From: Halorussus rarus
Lineage (GTDB): Archaea; Halobacteriota; Halobacteria; Halobacteriales; Haladaptataceae
Direction of reading: 5' to 3'
DNA: 64,000 bases
Assembly (NCBI RefSeq): GCF_003369835.1
Contig: NZ_QPMJ01000005.1
Location: 81,232 to 145,231, forward strand
Positions within the stretch are counted from its first letter, which is position 1; each line of letters begins with the position of its first letter. The notes beneath the pieces were generated by a model. The model saw nothing but the letters and a program-made list of their open reading frames with translations. It was not told the DNA's origin and did not search any database. This document shows positions 51,313 to 60,324 of the stretch, piece after piece. A program made the position numbers and the translations under genes.

Positions 51313-52533
51313 ATGTTCCCGAACACGACGGAGATACGTGCCGCCATCCGACGATGGTGGGGTCTCGTCTACGACGACCGTACACCCGTTCTGGCGACAG
51401 TCGCGATCGGCTGGCTCATCATCCTCGGAATGCGGTTCGTCGTGCCGGCGATACTCCCGGACGTCAAGGGGGACCTCCAGATCGGAAACACGATGGCGGG
51501 GATCGCCGTCTCCCTTCTCTGGGTCACGTACGCGCTCATGCAGTTCCCCTCGGGGATCTTCATCGACCGAATCGGAGAGCGGTCGGTCATAATCGGGAGC
51601 CTGGTGGTGAGCGGGCTCGGAATCGTTCTCTTCTCGGTCACGCCGGACGTCGCCGCGTTCCTCGCCGCCTGCGCCCTCTTCGGACTCGGTACGGGGTTGT
51701 TCGGGACGCCGCGGGTGACGATAATCTCCCGAACGTACCCGGAGAACGACGGGACCGCCCTCGGCCTGACGTTTGCAGCGGGCAGTGTGGGTGCAGCGCT
51801 GTTTCCGATAGCCGCGGCCGCCATCAGTCTTCGCATCGGCTGGCGGGCGAGCTTTGCGGTCGTGCTTCCGCTCTTCGCTCTCGTCATGGTCGGTGTGCTG
51901 TACGTCGTTCCGGAGGGGTCGGACGAGAGCGCAGTCGACGAGCTGTCCTTCCACACAGTCAGACGGATGAAGACTGCACTGGTCCGGCGTCCGGTCCTGC
52001 TGGCCGGCGGCGGGATGACGATCGTCGTGTTCAGTTTCCAGGGGCTCACCGCCTTCCTCCCGATCTACCTCATCACCGAGAAGGGGCTCGCGCAGAGCAC
52101 CGCGGGGCTGTTGTACGGCCTCTTCTTCGCTACCGGCGCTCTGATCCAACCGACGGCGGGGTACATCGCCGACAGGTACGGTGACCGGAATGCACTCGTT
52201 GCGATCACGTGTCTGTACACGCTGGGACTCCTCGCACTCCCCTTCGCGACTCGAATCGAATCGCTCGTCGCCCTGGCCGTCGTCCTCGGGACGCGTTCGG
52301 GAATCGGCCCGATAAACAACGGGTACCTGGTGTCTGTCATCCCCGACGATATTCGGGGTGCAGGGTACGGCCTCCTCCGCACGACGTACATGACCGTCGC
52401 CTCGACGGGGTCGATCGCCGTCGGAGCGCTCTCGGACGCCGGATGGTTCGACGCCGCCTTCCTGTTCCTCGGAACGCTGACGGCCGTCGCAACCGTTCTC
52501 TACGTGGTTCTTCCGAGCAGAGCCACCGCCTGA
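51313..52533 (+). CDS. MFS transporter (3 of 3 in the island)
   Basis: A 406-residue carrier with 12 helices. Helix 1-2 is ATVAIGWLIILGMRFVVPAILP, the loop 2-3 motif is FPSGIFIDRIGERS, and the loop 8-9 counterpart is YIADRYGDRNAL. It is less similar to the other two carriers and lacks their FP.D..GGD segment. ATG 51313 (MFPNTTEIR) gives a normal short cytosolic start; the longer frame overlaps non-coding sequence. It is the last plus-strand gene before the minus-strand CitE-like pair (46 bp between stops). Confidence 0.88.
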   Translation: MFPNTTEIRAAIRRWWGLVYDDRTPVLATVAIGWLIILGMRFVVPAILPDVKGDLQIGNTMAGIAVSLLWVTYALMQFPSGIFIDRIGERSVIIGSLVVSGLGIVLFSVTPDVAAFLAACALFGLGTGLFGTPRVTIISRTYPENDGTALGLTFAAGSVGAALFPIAAAAISLRIGWRASFAVVLPLFALVMVGVLYVVPEGSDESAVDELSFHTVRRMKTALVRRPVLLAGGGMTIVVFSFQGLTAFLPIYLITEKGLAQSTAGLLYGLFFATGALIQPTAGYIADRYGDRNALVAITCLYTLGLLALPFATRIESLVALAVVLGTRSGIGPINNGYLVSVIPDDIRGAGYGLLRTTYMTVASTGSIAVGALSDAGWFDAAFLFLGTLTAVATVLYVVLPSRATA

Positions 52534-52579
52534 AAAGATGGTCGTAATGGGTGGCTCCGATCACCGACCGCAGAGCGGT

Positions 52580-53440
52580 TCAGTCGCCACCGGCGATGGC
52601 CTCGTCGCGCCGGAGGATGTTCCGGTATCGCTCGACTATCGCCGTGTCGAGGAACACCCCGTCGATTACAATCGAGTCGGTCTCGACCGCCTCGTACTCG
52701 TCGAGCAATTGTCTGGCCCGTTCGACGAGGTCCTCGTCCGGCGTATACTCCTCGTTGATGATGTCGATCTGACCCGGGTGGATCGCCGCCTGCCCGACGT
52801 ACCCTAGCTCGTAGAACTCCCTCGCCATCTCTCGCTGGCCCTCGTCGTCGTCGATGTCGGTGTGGACAGTCCCAGTCGGTTGGAGGCCGCCGATGGAGGC
52901 GTACCCCGTGACGAGGTGGCTCAGGAACTCCCGCACTCGAGTCGGCGTCCCCGGAGCGCCGATCGTCCGGCAGTAGTCGCCGATACCGAACGACATCGCG
53001 GTCACCTGCGGGATGTCCCGACAGGTAGTGGCGATCTCCGCCCCTGAGTAGATTCCCTCGGGACTTTCCATCGTGACGATGAACTCCGGAAGGTCGTCGG
53101 TGAGTTGGTTCGCCGCCTCGACGACGGTGATCACTTCCTGGGGCGATTCGATCATCGGCAGCTTGATCGTGTGGACCCCGGCCTCGATCGCGGCCTCGAG
53201 GTCCGCCAGCCAGTACGGCGTCGCCAGACCGTTGATCCGGACGCAGATCTCCTTCTCGCCGAAATCCACGTCCGACATCACCGTCCGGGCGTTCTCGCGT
53301 GCTTCCTCCTTCCGCGACCGGGGGACCGCGTCCTCGAAGTCGAAGATCAGTGCGTCCGCGTTCGTTCCGGCCGCCTTCTCCAGCAACTCCAGCTTATCGC
53401 CCGGAGTGTAGAGAAACGAGCGTCTGATGCGTTGTACCAT
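52580..53440 (-). CDS. CitE-like CoA-ester lyase, tandem copy B
   Basis: A 286-residue HpcH/HpaI-CitE family protein. It shows RRSFLYTPGDKLELLEKAAG, the DALIFDFEDAVPRSRKEEAR metal/CoA region, RINGLATPYWLADLE, KLPMIESPQE, FGIGDYC and QAAIHPGQIDIINEEYTP. The order is that of the CitE beta-subunit-like stand-alone lyases (citramalyl-CoA or malyl-CoA lyases). It is a close paralogue of copy C, 183 bp upstream on the same strand; the N-terminal halves are nearly identical in DNA and the C-terminal halves differ more. Confidence 0.88.
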   Translation of the reverse strand: MVQRIRRSFLYTPGDKLELLEKAAGTNADALIFDFEDAVPRSRKEEARENARTVMSDVDFGEKEICVRINGLATPYWLADLEAAIEAGVHTIKLPMIESPQEVITVVEAANQLTDDLPEFIVTMESPEGIYSGAEIATTCRDIPQVTAMSFGIGDYCRTIGAPGTPTRVREFLSHLVTGYASIGGLQPTGTVHTDIDDDEGQREMAREFYELGYVGQAAIHPGQIDIINEEYTPDEDLVERARQLLDEYEAVETDSIVIDGVFLDTAIVERYRNILRRDEAIAGGD

Positions 53441-53622
53441 TCTTGGCCCACCTGTGGTCGTGTAACCGATATCAACTGAGATACCATTGGTAATAAATCT
53501 ACTGTCGGCGTGGACTGCACTCACCGTACAGGCCCAAATTGGCCGTTTTCCGCTTCGAGGACGACTCGTTGGAAGGTGGAAAAAGAGGTCGAATTACCCC
53601 GGTCCGCGGACTCGCTGACAGT

Positions 53623-54486
53623 TCAGCCGTCTCCGGCGACGGCCTCGTAGCGCCGGAGGATGTTCCGGTATCGCTCGACGACTGCCGTGTCGAGGAACAC
53701 CCCGTCGATTACAATCGAGTCGGTCTCGACCGCCTCGTACTCGTCGATCAGGTGCCTCGCCCGTTCGACGAGGTCGTCGCCCGGCGTGTACGCCTCGTTG
53801 ACGATGTCGATCTGGTCCGGATGGATGGCTGCCTGCCCGACGTACCCCAGTTCGTAGAACTGCTCCGCGCTCGCTCGCTGTCCATCGAGGTCGTCGATGT
53901 CGGAGTGGACGGCTCCGAGCGGCTGGAGGTCGCCGATCGAGGCGTAGGCGGTGACGAGATGACTCAGGAAATCCCGCACGCTGTCCGGGGTGACTCCCGG
54001 AGCGCCAATCGTTCGGCAGTAGTCACCGAGGCCGAACGAGAGCATGGTCACCTGCGGAACGTCCCGGCAGGTAGTGGCGATGTCCTTGCCCGAGAGAATC
54101 CCGTCGGGCGTCTCCATCACGACGCAGAACTCCGGAAGGTCGTCGGTGAGTTGGTTCGCCGCCTCGACGGCAGTGACCACTTCCTGGGGCGATTCGATCA
54201 TCGGCAGCTTGATCGTGTGGACCCCGGCCTCGATCGCGGCCTCGAGGTCCGCCAGCCAGTACGGCGTCGCCAGACCGTTGATCCGGACGCAGATCTCCTT
54301 CTCGCCGAAGTCGACCTCCGACAGGACAGTTTGGACGTTCTCGCGTGCTTCCTCCTTCCGCGACCGGGGGACCGCGTCCTCGAAGTCGAAGATCAGTGCG
54401 TCCGCGTTCGTTCCGGCCGCCTTCTCCAGCAACTCCGGCTTATCACCCGGGGTGAACAGGAACGAGCGTCTGATGCGTTGTACCAT
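53623..54486 (-). CDS. CitE-like CoA-ester lyase, tandem copy C
   Basis: A 287-residue paralogue of copy B with the same motif set (RRSFLFTPGDKPELLEKAAG, FEDAVPRSRKEEARE, FGLGDYC, QAAIHPDQIDIVNEAYTP). Both copies are complete and have all expected metal and CoA residues, so both may be active, perhaps as a heteromer or with different specificities. A TATA-like GCAATAAAG (minus strand CTTTATTGC) near 54525-54535 and a perfect 8-bp hairpin at 54541-54567 precede it. Confidence 0.88.
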   Translation of the reverse strand: MVQRIRRSFLFTPGDKPELLEKAAGTNADALIFDFEDAVPRSRKEEARENVQTVLSEVDFGEKEICVRINGLATPYWLADLEAAIEAGVHTIKLPMIESPQEVVTAVEAANQLTDDLPEFCVVMETPDGILSGKDIATTCRDVPQVTMLSFGLGDYCRTIGAPGVTPDSVRDFLSHLVTAYASIGDLQPLGAVHSDIDDLDGQRASAEQFYELGYVGQAAIHPDQIDIVNEAYTPGDDLVERARHLIDEYEAVETDSIVIDGVFLDTAVVERYRNILRRYEAVAGDG

Positions 54487-54540
54487 TATTGACGTCCCCT
54501 AACAGTGCGAATTGTTCACTAGCAGGGCAATAAAGCTAGG

Positions 54541-54567
54541 GTCACGACAACCCTGAAGGGTCGTGAC
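54541..54567. promoter_or_regulatory. Perfect 8-bp inverted repeat upstream of CitE-like copy C
   Basis: GTCACGAC, an 11-nt loop, then GTCGTGAC. It lies just upstream (on the minus strand) of the TATA-like element of the lyase gene and 128 bp past the end of the dppC gene. It may be a regulator site or a hairpin between two transcripts. Confidence 0.5.
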
Positions 54568-54694
54568 GGTCGCGCTGCGGGCGTTTCGTCGGCGAAATAG
54601 GAATCGAGCTACTGCGGTGGTTTCAAGGGCGGAAGCCGACGGGACGTTCGACGGAGGAAGGGGCCTGCCTCCAGATAGCGGACACGGAGTCCGC

Positions 54695-55615
54695 TCACTG
54701 GGACTTCAGCTCGGGGTTGATCTCCTCCTCGTAGGCCCGCCCGACGAAGAACACGGAGACGGTCACGGCCGCGATACCGATCGCCGGGGGAAGCACCCAC
54801 CACCAGGCGCTCCGCATCGCGCCGGCCTCGAACGACGCGCGCAGCATCCGGCCCCAGCTCGTCTTGGTCGGGTCGCCGAAGCCGAGGAACGCGAGTCCGG
54901 CAGCGGCAGTAATCGCCCACGCCGTGCTGTACGCACTGTAGAGCAGACCGATGGGAAGGACGTTCGGAGCGACGTGGAGGAACATCGTCCGCAGGTTCCC
55001 CGCGCCGCTCGCTCGCGCAGACTTCACGAAGGTCCGCTCCTTGACGCTCAGGACCTCCGACCGGACGACCCGTGCGGTGAGCTTCCACAGCAGCGCCAGG
55101 ATGATGACCGCGATAATCCAGATGTTCGGCTCGACGAAGGTGAGCAGGAGCAGCTCGATGGGGAGCGCCGGCACGGCGAACGTCAGGTCGGTCAACCGCA
55201 TCAGCACCTGGTCGACGTATCCCCCGTAGTAGCCCGCCGTCAGTCCGACGAGGAAGCCCAGCATCCCCGAGAGGAATCCCCCCACGAAGCCGGCGATCAA
55301 CGTCGGTCGCGCCCCCGCCAGGAACTGACTGAAAATATCCTTGCCGTACTGGGTCGTCCCCATCGGCGCCGCCTGCGTCGGCGCGGAGAGGCGCAACAGG
55401 GATCCGTCGGAACCGGTGATGAAGTCCTCGATGGGATGGTGTGGTGCGAGATACGGGCCGAAGAATCCGAGGAAGATGAACACGGCCAGCACGACGGTCC
55501 CGATCAGCGCGCTGTAGTCCTGGGAGATGATGCTCCAGTGCCATCTGACCGACTCCGCCGCGTCGTCGGTCGCCCGCTGGACTCGCTCCCGGAGGGTCGG
55601 CGTGGTCGTGCTCAT
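54695..55615 (-). CDS. dppC: Dipeptide/oligopeptide-type ABC permease, DppC-like
   Basis: A 306-residue permease. It has a single N-terminal helix, the OppC_N segment 'LGFFGPYLAPHHP', then GTTQYGKDIFSQFLAGARP. The core is 'EVLSVKERTFVKSARASGAGN' (the EAA coupling loop) and GLAFLGFGDPTKTSWGRML near the end. It forms the channel with DppB; its start codon overlaps the dppB stop (ATGA type). Despite the family name, haloarchaeal members import sugars, peptides and other solutes. Confidence 0.9.
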   Translation of the reverse strand: MSTTTPTLRERVQRATDDAAESVRWHWSIISQDYSALIGTVVLAVFIFLGFFGPYLAPHHPIEDFITGSDGSLLRLSAPTQAAPMGTTQYGKDIFSQFLAGARPTLIAGFVGGFLSGMLGFLVGLTAGYYGGYVDQVLMRLTDLTFAVPALPIELLLLTFVEPNIWIIAVIILALLWKLTARVVRSEVLSVKERTFVKSARASGAGNLRTMFLHVAPNVLPIGLLYSAYSTAWAITAAAGLAFLGFGDPTKTSWGRMLRASFEAGAMRSAWWWVLPPAIGIAAVTVSVFFVGRAYEEEINPELKSQ

Positions 55616-56604
55616 GCTGTCGCCTCCCCGACGCTGACGGTCGGATCGAGGTACCCGTAGAGGATGTCCGCCATGAGGTTCCCCAGAATGACCGCGACCG
55701 CCATGATGAACACCGCGGCCTGGACGGTGGTGTAGTCGGCTCGCTGTATCGCGAGCACGAGCTCGCGGCCGACTCCCGGCCAGGCGAACACGACTTCGAG
55801 GAGGACGAGGCCCTGGAAGATCATCCCCGTCCGGAGTGCGAAGTACGTCACGATGGGTAGCAGCGAGTTCCGGCCGGCGCGGTAGAGCTGCTCGGTGTCG
55901 CTCATCCCCTTCGCCTTGTGGAGCTTGAGGAACTCCGACCCCGTCTTCTCGACGACGCCGTTCCGCGCCAGGAGCAGGAAGTCGCCGCTGTAGTACAGCG
56001 CCGCCGCGGTGAACGGCAGGATGTAGTGCTGCAGGAAGTCCACCGAGAGGAACTTCTCCTGCCACGTGGTCGGTGACGCAGCGGGGCTACGCATCCCGAA
56101 CACAGGGAGCAAGTCCAGCCCGTACGCGAATATCATGAGCAGGAATATCGCCGTGATGAAGATCGGGGTCGATCGGAAGACCGTGGTGATGACTATCGAC
56201 CACTTCTCGAACAGGCCGCCACGGTTCCACCCCGCGTAGAACCCGGCGAGGGTGCTCACGATGGCCGTCGTGACCAGCGCCGGTAACAGGACGATCAGGG
56301 AGTTCATGATTCTCCCACCGAGCAGTTCCATGACCGGCTGCCCGGTCCGCAGCGAGACCCCGAACTGGAGCGTCAGCAGCGAGGTCAGATACTGGAAGTA
56401 CTGGACGTGCAACGGCTCGTCGAGCCCGTACTGCGCCCGCAGCTCGGCCGCAGTCTGCGGGTCGATGTTTCCTGTTGCCAACAGCGTCGTGAGAGGATTC
56501 CCCGGAGCGAGTCGCAGTACGACGAAGATTATCGTAACTGCCGCGATTGTCAGTACGAACGCCGTCACTAGCCGTTTGAGAAGGAATCGGTGAAATTTAC
56601 TCAT
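55612..56604 (-). CDS. dppB: Dipeptide/oligopeptide-type ABC permease, DppB-like
   Basis: A 330-residue permease. The start FLLKRLVTAFVLTIAAVTIIFVVLRLAPGNP is the DppB hallmark (shown in two overlapping parts), followed by LRAQYGLDEPLHVQYFQYL. The coupling loop reads FLKLHKAKGMSDTEQLYR and the end is ADILYGYLDPTV. ATG 56604 is the family start. It lies 23 bp after the binding-protein gene and overlaps dppC by 4 bp, so the three form one operon. Confidence 0.9.
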   Translation of the reverse strand: MSKFHRFLLKRLVTAFVLTIAAVTIIFVVLRLAPGNPLTTLLATGNIDPQTAAELRAQYGLDEPLHVQYFQYLTSLLTLQFGVSLRTGQPVMELLGGRIMNSLIVLLPALVTTAIVSTLAGFYAGWNRGGLFEKWSIVITTVFRSTPIFITAIFLLMIFAYGLDLLPVFGMRSPAASPTTWQEKFLSVDFLQHYILPFTAAALYYSGDFLLLARNGVVEKTGSEFLKLHKAKGMSDTEQLYRAGRNSLLPIVTYFALRTGMIFQGLVLLEVVFAWPGVGRELVLAIQRADYTTVQAAVFIMAVAVILGNLMADILYGYLDPTVSVGEATA

Positions 56605-56627
56605 GATGATTGGGGGTGGAAGTGAGG

Positions 56628-58562
56628 TTACGAGAAGTCCGGCTGACCCAGCTCTTCCCGGCCTTTGTGCGGATTCCGGACCCGTTCGACGAAGGCGTCC
56701 CACGCGTCACCGTCGGGGTACGCTCGGTTGTTGCCGGACGTCCCGTACCCTGCCCTGTCGAGGATCTGGTTCGCTCGCTGGGGGTTGAACTCGAACGACG
56801 GAGTCTCGTCGTTGTAGAACGGACTCTCCGGGAACACGGGGTTGTTGGCGTTCGCCTTCATCGCGTTCCCGCCGAGGACGCTGTCGATGAATCCCTGCAC
56901 GTCGATACCGTGACCGAGGTACGCCCGCCGGAACTCCTTGTCCCGGATTATCGGCACCGTGAAGTCGGTCTGTCCGTGGAGCGGAGCGTAGTTCCGCGAC
57001 ACTCGAGACTGGACGTTGCCGCTTTGGGTCGCCTGCTGCATCTGGGCGGCGGTGAGCCGCTGGTTGATGGCGTCGATTTCGCCCTGCTGGAGCGCACCGA
57101 TGGCCGAGTCGATGTTGCCCGTGTTGACCCAGACGAGGCGGTTTGCCCCGGGACCCTCCATGTACTGGTCGCCCAGATGCTGTTGGCGGAACTCGTCGTT
57201 CCACATCCAGTTGTTGTCGTGGCGGTCCATCGCGAGTCGGCTCCCCTGCTCCCAGTTGGCGAGCTTGAAGGGGCCCGTTCCGACGAGTCCCTCCTCCATA
57301 CTACTCGGCTCGTGCTGCCCTGGATTCTCGATATCCTGCCAGATGTGTCGCGGGTAGATGACCGACCGGACCATCCCCACCGTGTTGAAGACCGCGTCCG
57401 GTTGGGTGAGGTTGAAGCGGACGACGCCGCCGCCGCTCTCGGACTCGATGGTCACGGGGTTGTCCTCGTTCAGACTCCGTGTGAACACGGACATCTGCGG
57501 GGAGTTGTGCTCGATGAACATCTCCGTCGAGAACTTGACGTCGCCCGGTCCGAACGACTCGCCGTCGTGCCACTGCACGCCGTCGCGAAGTTCGACCTCG
57601 ACCGTAGTCTCGTCGATGAACTCGGCGGACGTGGCGAGCCCAGGGATCACCTCCATGTCCGGCGACACGTCGTACAGGCCGTCTATCGCGTACCGCATGC
57701 GCTTCTCACCCGCGCCACCGATACCCCACGCGATGTTCAGGTGGTTCACGGGCTGCCCGCCGCCTTTCACGTACGTTCTGTTGTCGGTCTTCGGCTGGAC
57801 GTTCACGGCGGTCCAGGTGAACGAGTCCAGCGCGGCACCGTTGCCGGGCATGACGACGTGGCCCTCCCACGTGTTCGTGTTCACCACCGTCAGGATGTCC
57901 GGGAAGAACGGGACGGCCTGGTGGTGGTCGTTGGCCAACACCATCTGGAGTTCGTTGAGTGCCTGCTGTCGCTGTTCCGGATCCACGGTCGTCTGCTCCG
58001 CGTCGATCAGTTCGTCGGCCTCCGGATTACAGTAGTTCGCGTAGTTCTGGACGAATCCGCACCGGCGACGCCCGAGTAGGGGGTCGGGGTCGACGCCCCG
58101 CTGCGGATCGGGCCCGTGCGTGAGGTAGGAGAACGGATATCCCGAACTGTTCTGATTCCACCCGTCGAGGAGCGCTTGTACCGTGCTGTCCTTGAGTTCT
58201 GACTGGAAACCCAACATATTGAGTCCCCGTTGGGCCTCGATAGCCCACTCTTGAAGCCACTCCGAGTCCTCCGAAGAGTACTCGATCGGAATCGGCTCGA
58301 CGGTTTTCCCCGGTTCCGCGGTCATCTGGTACCGCTCGACCTGCTCCTGACGGTCGTCCTCCCAGTCGTTCCAGTAGTGCGTACTAATCTGTTCGGGAAT
58401 CTCGCCCCGTGTCGTGGTTCCGCCACCTCCAGTCGTACCGCCGCCTCCCGTCGTCGTGGTTTCTTGCTGTTCACTCCCGCTGCAGCCGGCTAGTCCCCCG
58501 ATCGCACCGACGCCGACTATCTGCAGCACCCTTCGCCTGTCGAGTCGTTGATCCTTGGCCAT
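56628..58562 (-). CDS. Peptide/solute ABC substrate-binding lipoprotein with circularly permuted domains
   Basis: A 644-residue binding protein. A Tat-type signal (LDRRRVLQIVGVGAIGG) ends in lipobox LAGC with Cys27, then a Thr/Gly linker. The SBP_bac_5 fold is present but in unusual order. Residues about 55-250 resemble the C-terminal lobe of normal family members (EDSEWLQEWAIEAQRGLNML, SYLTHGPDPQRGVDPDP, YCNPEADELIDAEQTTVDPE, VPFFPDI). Residues about 256-600 resemble the normal N-terminal part (RYAIDGLYDVSPDMEVIPGL, VELRDGVQWHDGESFGPGDV, GTGPFKLANWEQG, FNPQRANQILDRAGYG). It is the first gene of the dpp operon. The ligand is unknown. Confidence 0.85.
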   Translation of the reverse strand: MAKDQRLDRRRVLQIVGVGAIGGLAGCSGSEQQETTTTGGGGTTGGGGTTTRGEIPEQISTHYWNDWEDDRQEQVERYQMTAEPGKTVEPIPIEYSSEDSEWLQEWAIEAQRGLNMLGFQSELKDSTVQALLDGWNQNSSGYPFSYLTHGPDPQRGVDPDPLLGRRRCGFVQNYANYCNPEADELIDAEQTTVDPEQRQQALNELQMVLANDHHQAVPFFPDILTVVNTNTWEGHVVMPGNGAALDSFTWTAVNVQPKTDNRTYVKGGGQPVNHLNIAWGIGGAGEKRMRYAIDGLYDVSPDMEVIPGLATSAEFIDETTVEVELRDGVQWHDGESFGPGDVKFSTEMFIEHNSPQMSVFTRSLNEDNPVTIESESGGGVVRFNLTQPDAVFNTVGMVRSVIYPRHIWQDIENPGQHEPSSMEEGLVGTGPFKLANWEQGSRLAMDRHDNNWMWNDEFRQQHLGDQYMEGPGANRLVWVNTGNIDSAIGALQQGEIDAINQRLTAAQMQQATQSGNVQSRVSRNYAPLHGQTDFTVPIIRDKEFRRAYLGHGIDVQGFIDSVLGGNAMKANANNPVFPESPFYNDETPSFEFNPQRANQILDRAGYGTSGNNRAYPDGDAWDAFVERVRNPHKGREELGQPDFS

Positions 58563-59041
58563 GGTCTTGTCCACCGTTTGTATCTGCGAACACCACCTGA
58601 CCGGCATGGTAAGTGTTCACAGATGTACTACAAAGACATTCTATCCATTATAATATCTTGCGGTTATTTGCACTAATAAATGATGGATAATGAAGGTTTC
58701 ATCTGCTCATTCGCTGGACGCACCGGGGTTTCCCTAGGTAATCGCTTTCCGGAGATGTTCTACTTACTTGATGCCAGATATATAACCTACGTAGAAAACA
58801 ATCTCTCTGTTGACTCTGTGGGGACGTACTTCCGGCACATTGGGTTATCTTCTGTCTCCCTCTGCAAGCCTACGTTCCGCGCCTCGCAGTTATCGTTCGG
58901 GAGTCGATTCTGCGACCCGCAAATCGTTGGTTTCCGGCGAATTCGGGGGAGATGGTCGAACGCAATACATTGGTCCGATCCACATCAGTATGTAATAATG
59001 CAGAAAGTTACTTGGAGGTTGACCGGTATGTTCTTGTTACG
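58563..59041. other. AT-rich divergent promoter region
   Basis: These 479 bp separate the binding-protein operon (minus) and a CoA-transferase gene (plus). Segments such as 58636-58685 are strongly AT-rich in an otherwise GC-rich context. The only sizeable frame (58680-59069) is rich in Arg, Ser, Cys and Trp, unlike haloarchaeal proteins, so I treat the stretch as regulatory sequence. Confidence 0.6.
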
Positions 59042-60256
59042 ATGGAGATGGAAAGCGAGCAGCCGTTAGAAGGCCTTACGGTCATCGACTGCGCATCGCT
59101 GTTGGCCGGGCCGTGGACCGCCACTCTGTTGGGCGACTTCGGCGCCGAAGTCATCAAAATCGAACACCCTAACGGGGATGGCATCCGCCACCACGGCGAC
59201 TACGACGAGGAACTCCACTGGAAGGCCCTCGGCCGCAACAAAAAGAGCGTCTGCGTCGACCTCCACTACGAAGAAGGCCAACAACTGGTACAGGAGTTGG
59301 TGGAGGAGGCGGACGTGTTCATCGAGAACTTCCGGCCGGGCCGACTCGAGGAGTGGAACCTCGGTTGGGAGACCCTCTCGGAGATCAACCCGGAACTGGT
59401 GATGGTCCGGACCACCGGCTTCGGCCAGACCGGCCCCTACAAGGACTTCCCCGGCTTCGGCACCCTCGCCGAAGCCATGAGCGGCTTCGCCTACATCACC
59501 GGCCAAGAAGACGGGCCGCCGACGCTGCCGCCGTTCGGGTTGGCGGACGCGATCTCGGCGATGCATTCGACGTTCGCGACGATGTTCGCCTTGTACTGGC
59601 GCGACGTCAACGACGGTACGGGCCAGTACATCGACTCCAGCGTGCTCGAGCCCATCTTCGGCGCACTCATGCACACCGACGTTCCGGCGTACGATCAGAA
59701 AGGGATCGTTCGGGAGCGCCAGGGCAACCGCAGTTCCAATTCTGCCCCGCGGAACACGTACAAGACGAAAGACGATCGGTGGGTGGCGATCTCGACCAGC
59801 GCCGAGAACATCGCCAAGCGCGTCCTCCGACTGGTCGGCGGCGAGGACCTCGTCAACGACCCCCGCTTCCAGACGACGCAGGACCGTCTCGAACACGTAG
59901 ACGAGATCGACGCGATCATGCAGGACTGGTTCTCCGAACACACCCGCGAGGAGGCGCTCGAGGAGTTCCGCGAGGTCGAAGCCGCCATCGGACCGGTGTA
60001 CAACATGGAGGACATCTTCGAAGATCCCCACTTCAACGAACGTGATGCCCTTATCGACGTCGAGGACGAGGAACTCGGCGAGATCACCATGACCGGCGTG
60101 TTCCCGAAGCTGTCCGAAACACCCGGCAGTGTCGACCACCCCGGTCCGCCGCTCGGGGCGCACACGGAGGAGCTGTTGAGCGAACGGACCTCGGCGACGC
60201 CGGAGGACATCGAACAGTTAGCGGACGACGGCGTCGTCAACGTCGGCGACCGGTAG
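59042..60256 (+). CDS. Class III CoA-transferase, copy 1 of a duplicated pair
   Basis: A 404-residue CaiB/BaiF enzyme, complete. Marks are EGLTVIDCASLLAGPWTATL, GRNKKSVCVDL, VFIENFRPG and catalytic Asp169 in GLADAISAM. It starts at ATG 59042 or at ATG 59048. From the GAAAGCGAGC at 59051 onward its DNA nearly matches the truncated gene at 63596, with unrelated sequence before that. It is divergent from the dpp-type operon, which suggests that the imported solute or its product is activated by this enzyme. Confidence 0.9.
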   Translation: MEMESEQPLEGLTVIDCASLLAGPWTATLLGDFGAEVIKIEHPNGDGIRHHGDYDEELHWKALGRNKKSVCVDLHYEEGQQLVQELVEEADVFIENFRPGRLEEWNLGWETLSEINPELVMVRTTGFGQTGPYKDFPGFGTLAEAMSGFAYITGQEDGPPTLPPFGLADAISAMHSTFATMFALYWRDVNDGTGQYIDSSVLEPIFGALMHTDVPAYDQKGIVRERQGNRSSNSAPRNTYKTKDDRWVAISTSAENIAKRVLRLVGGEDLVNDPRFQTTQDRLEHVDEIDAIMQDWFSEHTREEALEEFREVEAAIGPVYNMEDIFEDPHFNERDALIDVEDEELGEITMTGVFPKLSETPGSVDHPGPPLGAHTEELLSERTSATPEDIEQLADDGVVNVGDR

Positions 60257-60324
60257 CCGACGGTCTCTCGTACTCCCCGTCGGATATCGACGAAAGTACT
60301 GGTAGCCGACGAGCTCGCGACGAG

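Noticed and set aside
58680..59069. Plus-strand frame of 129 codons ahead of CoA-transferase copy 1
   Set aside because: Composition (Arg, Ser, Cys, Trp) is unlike haloarchaeal proteins and it overlaps the start of a real gene in another frame.
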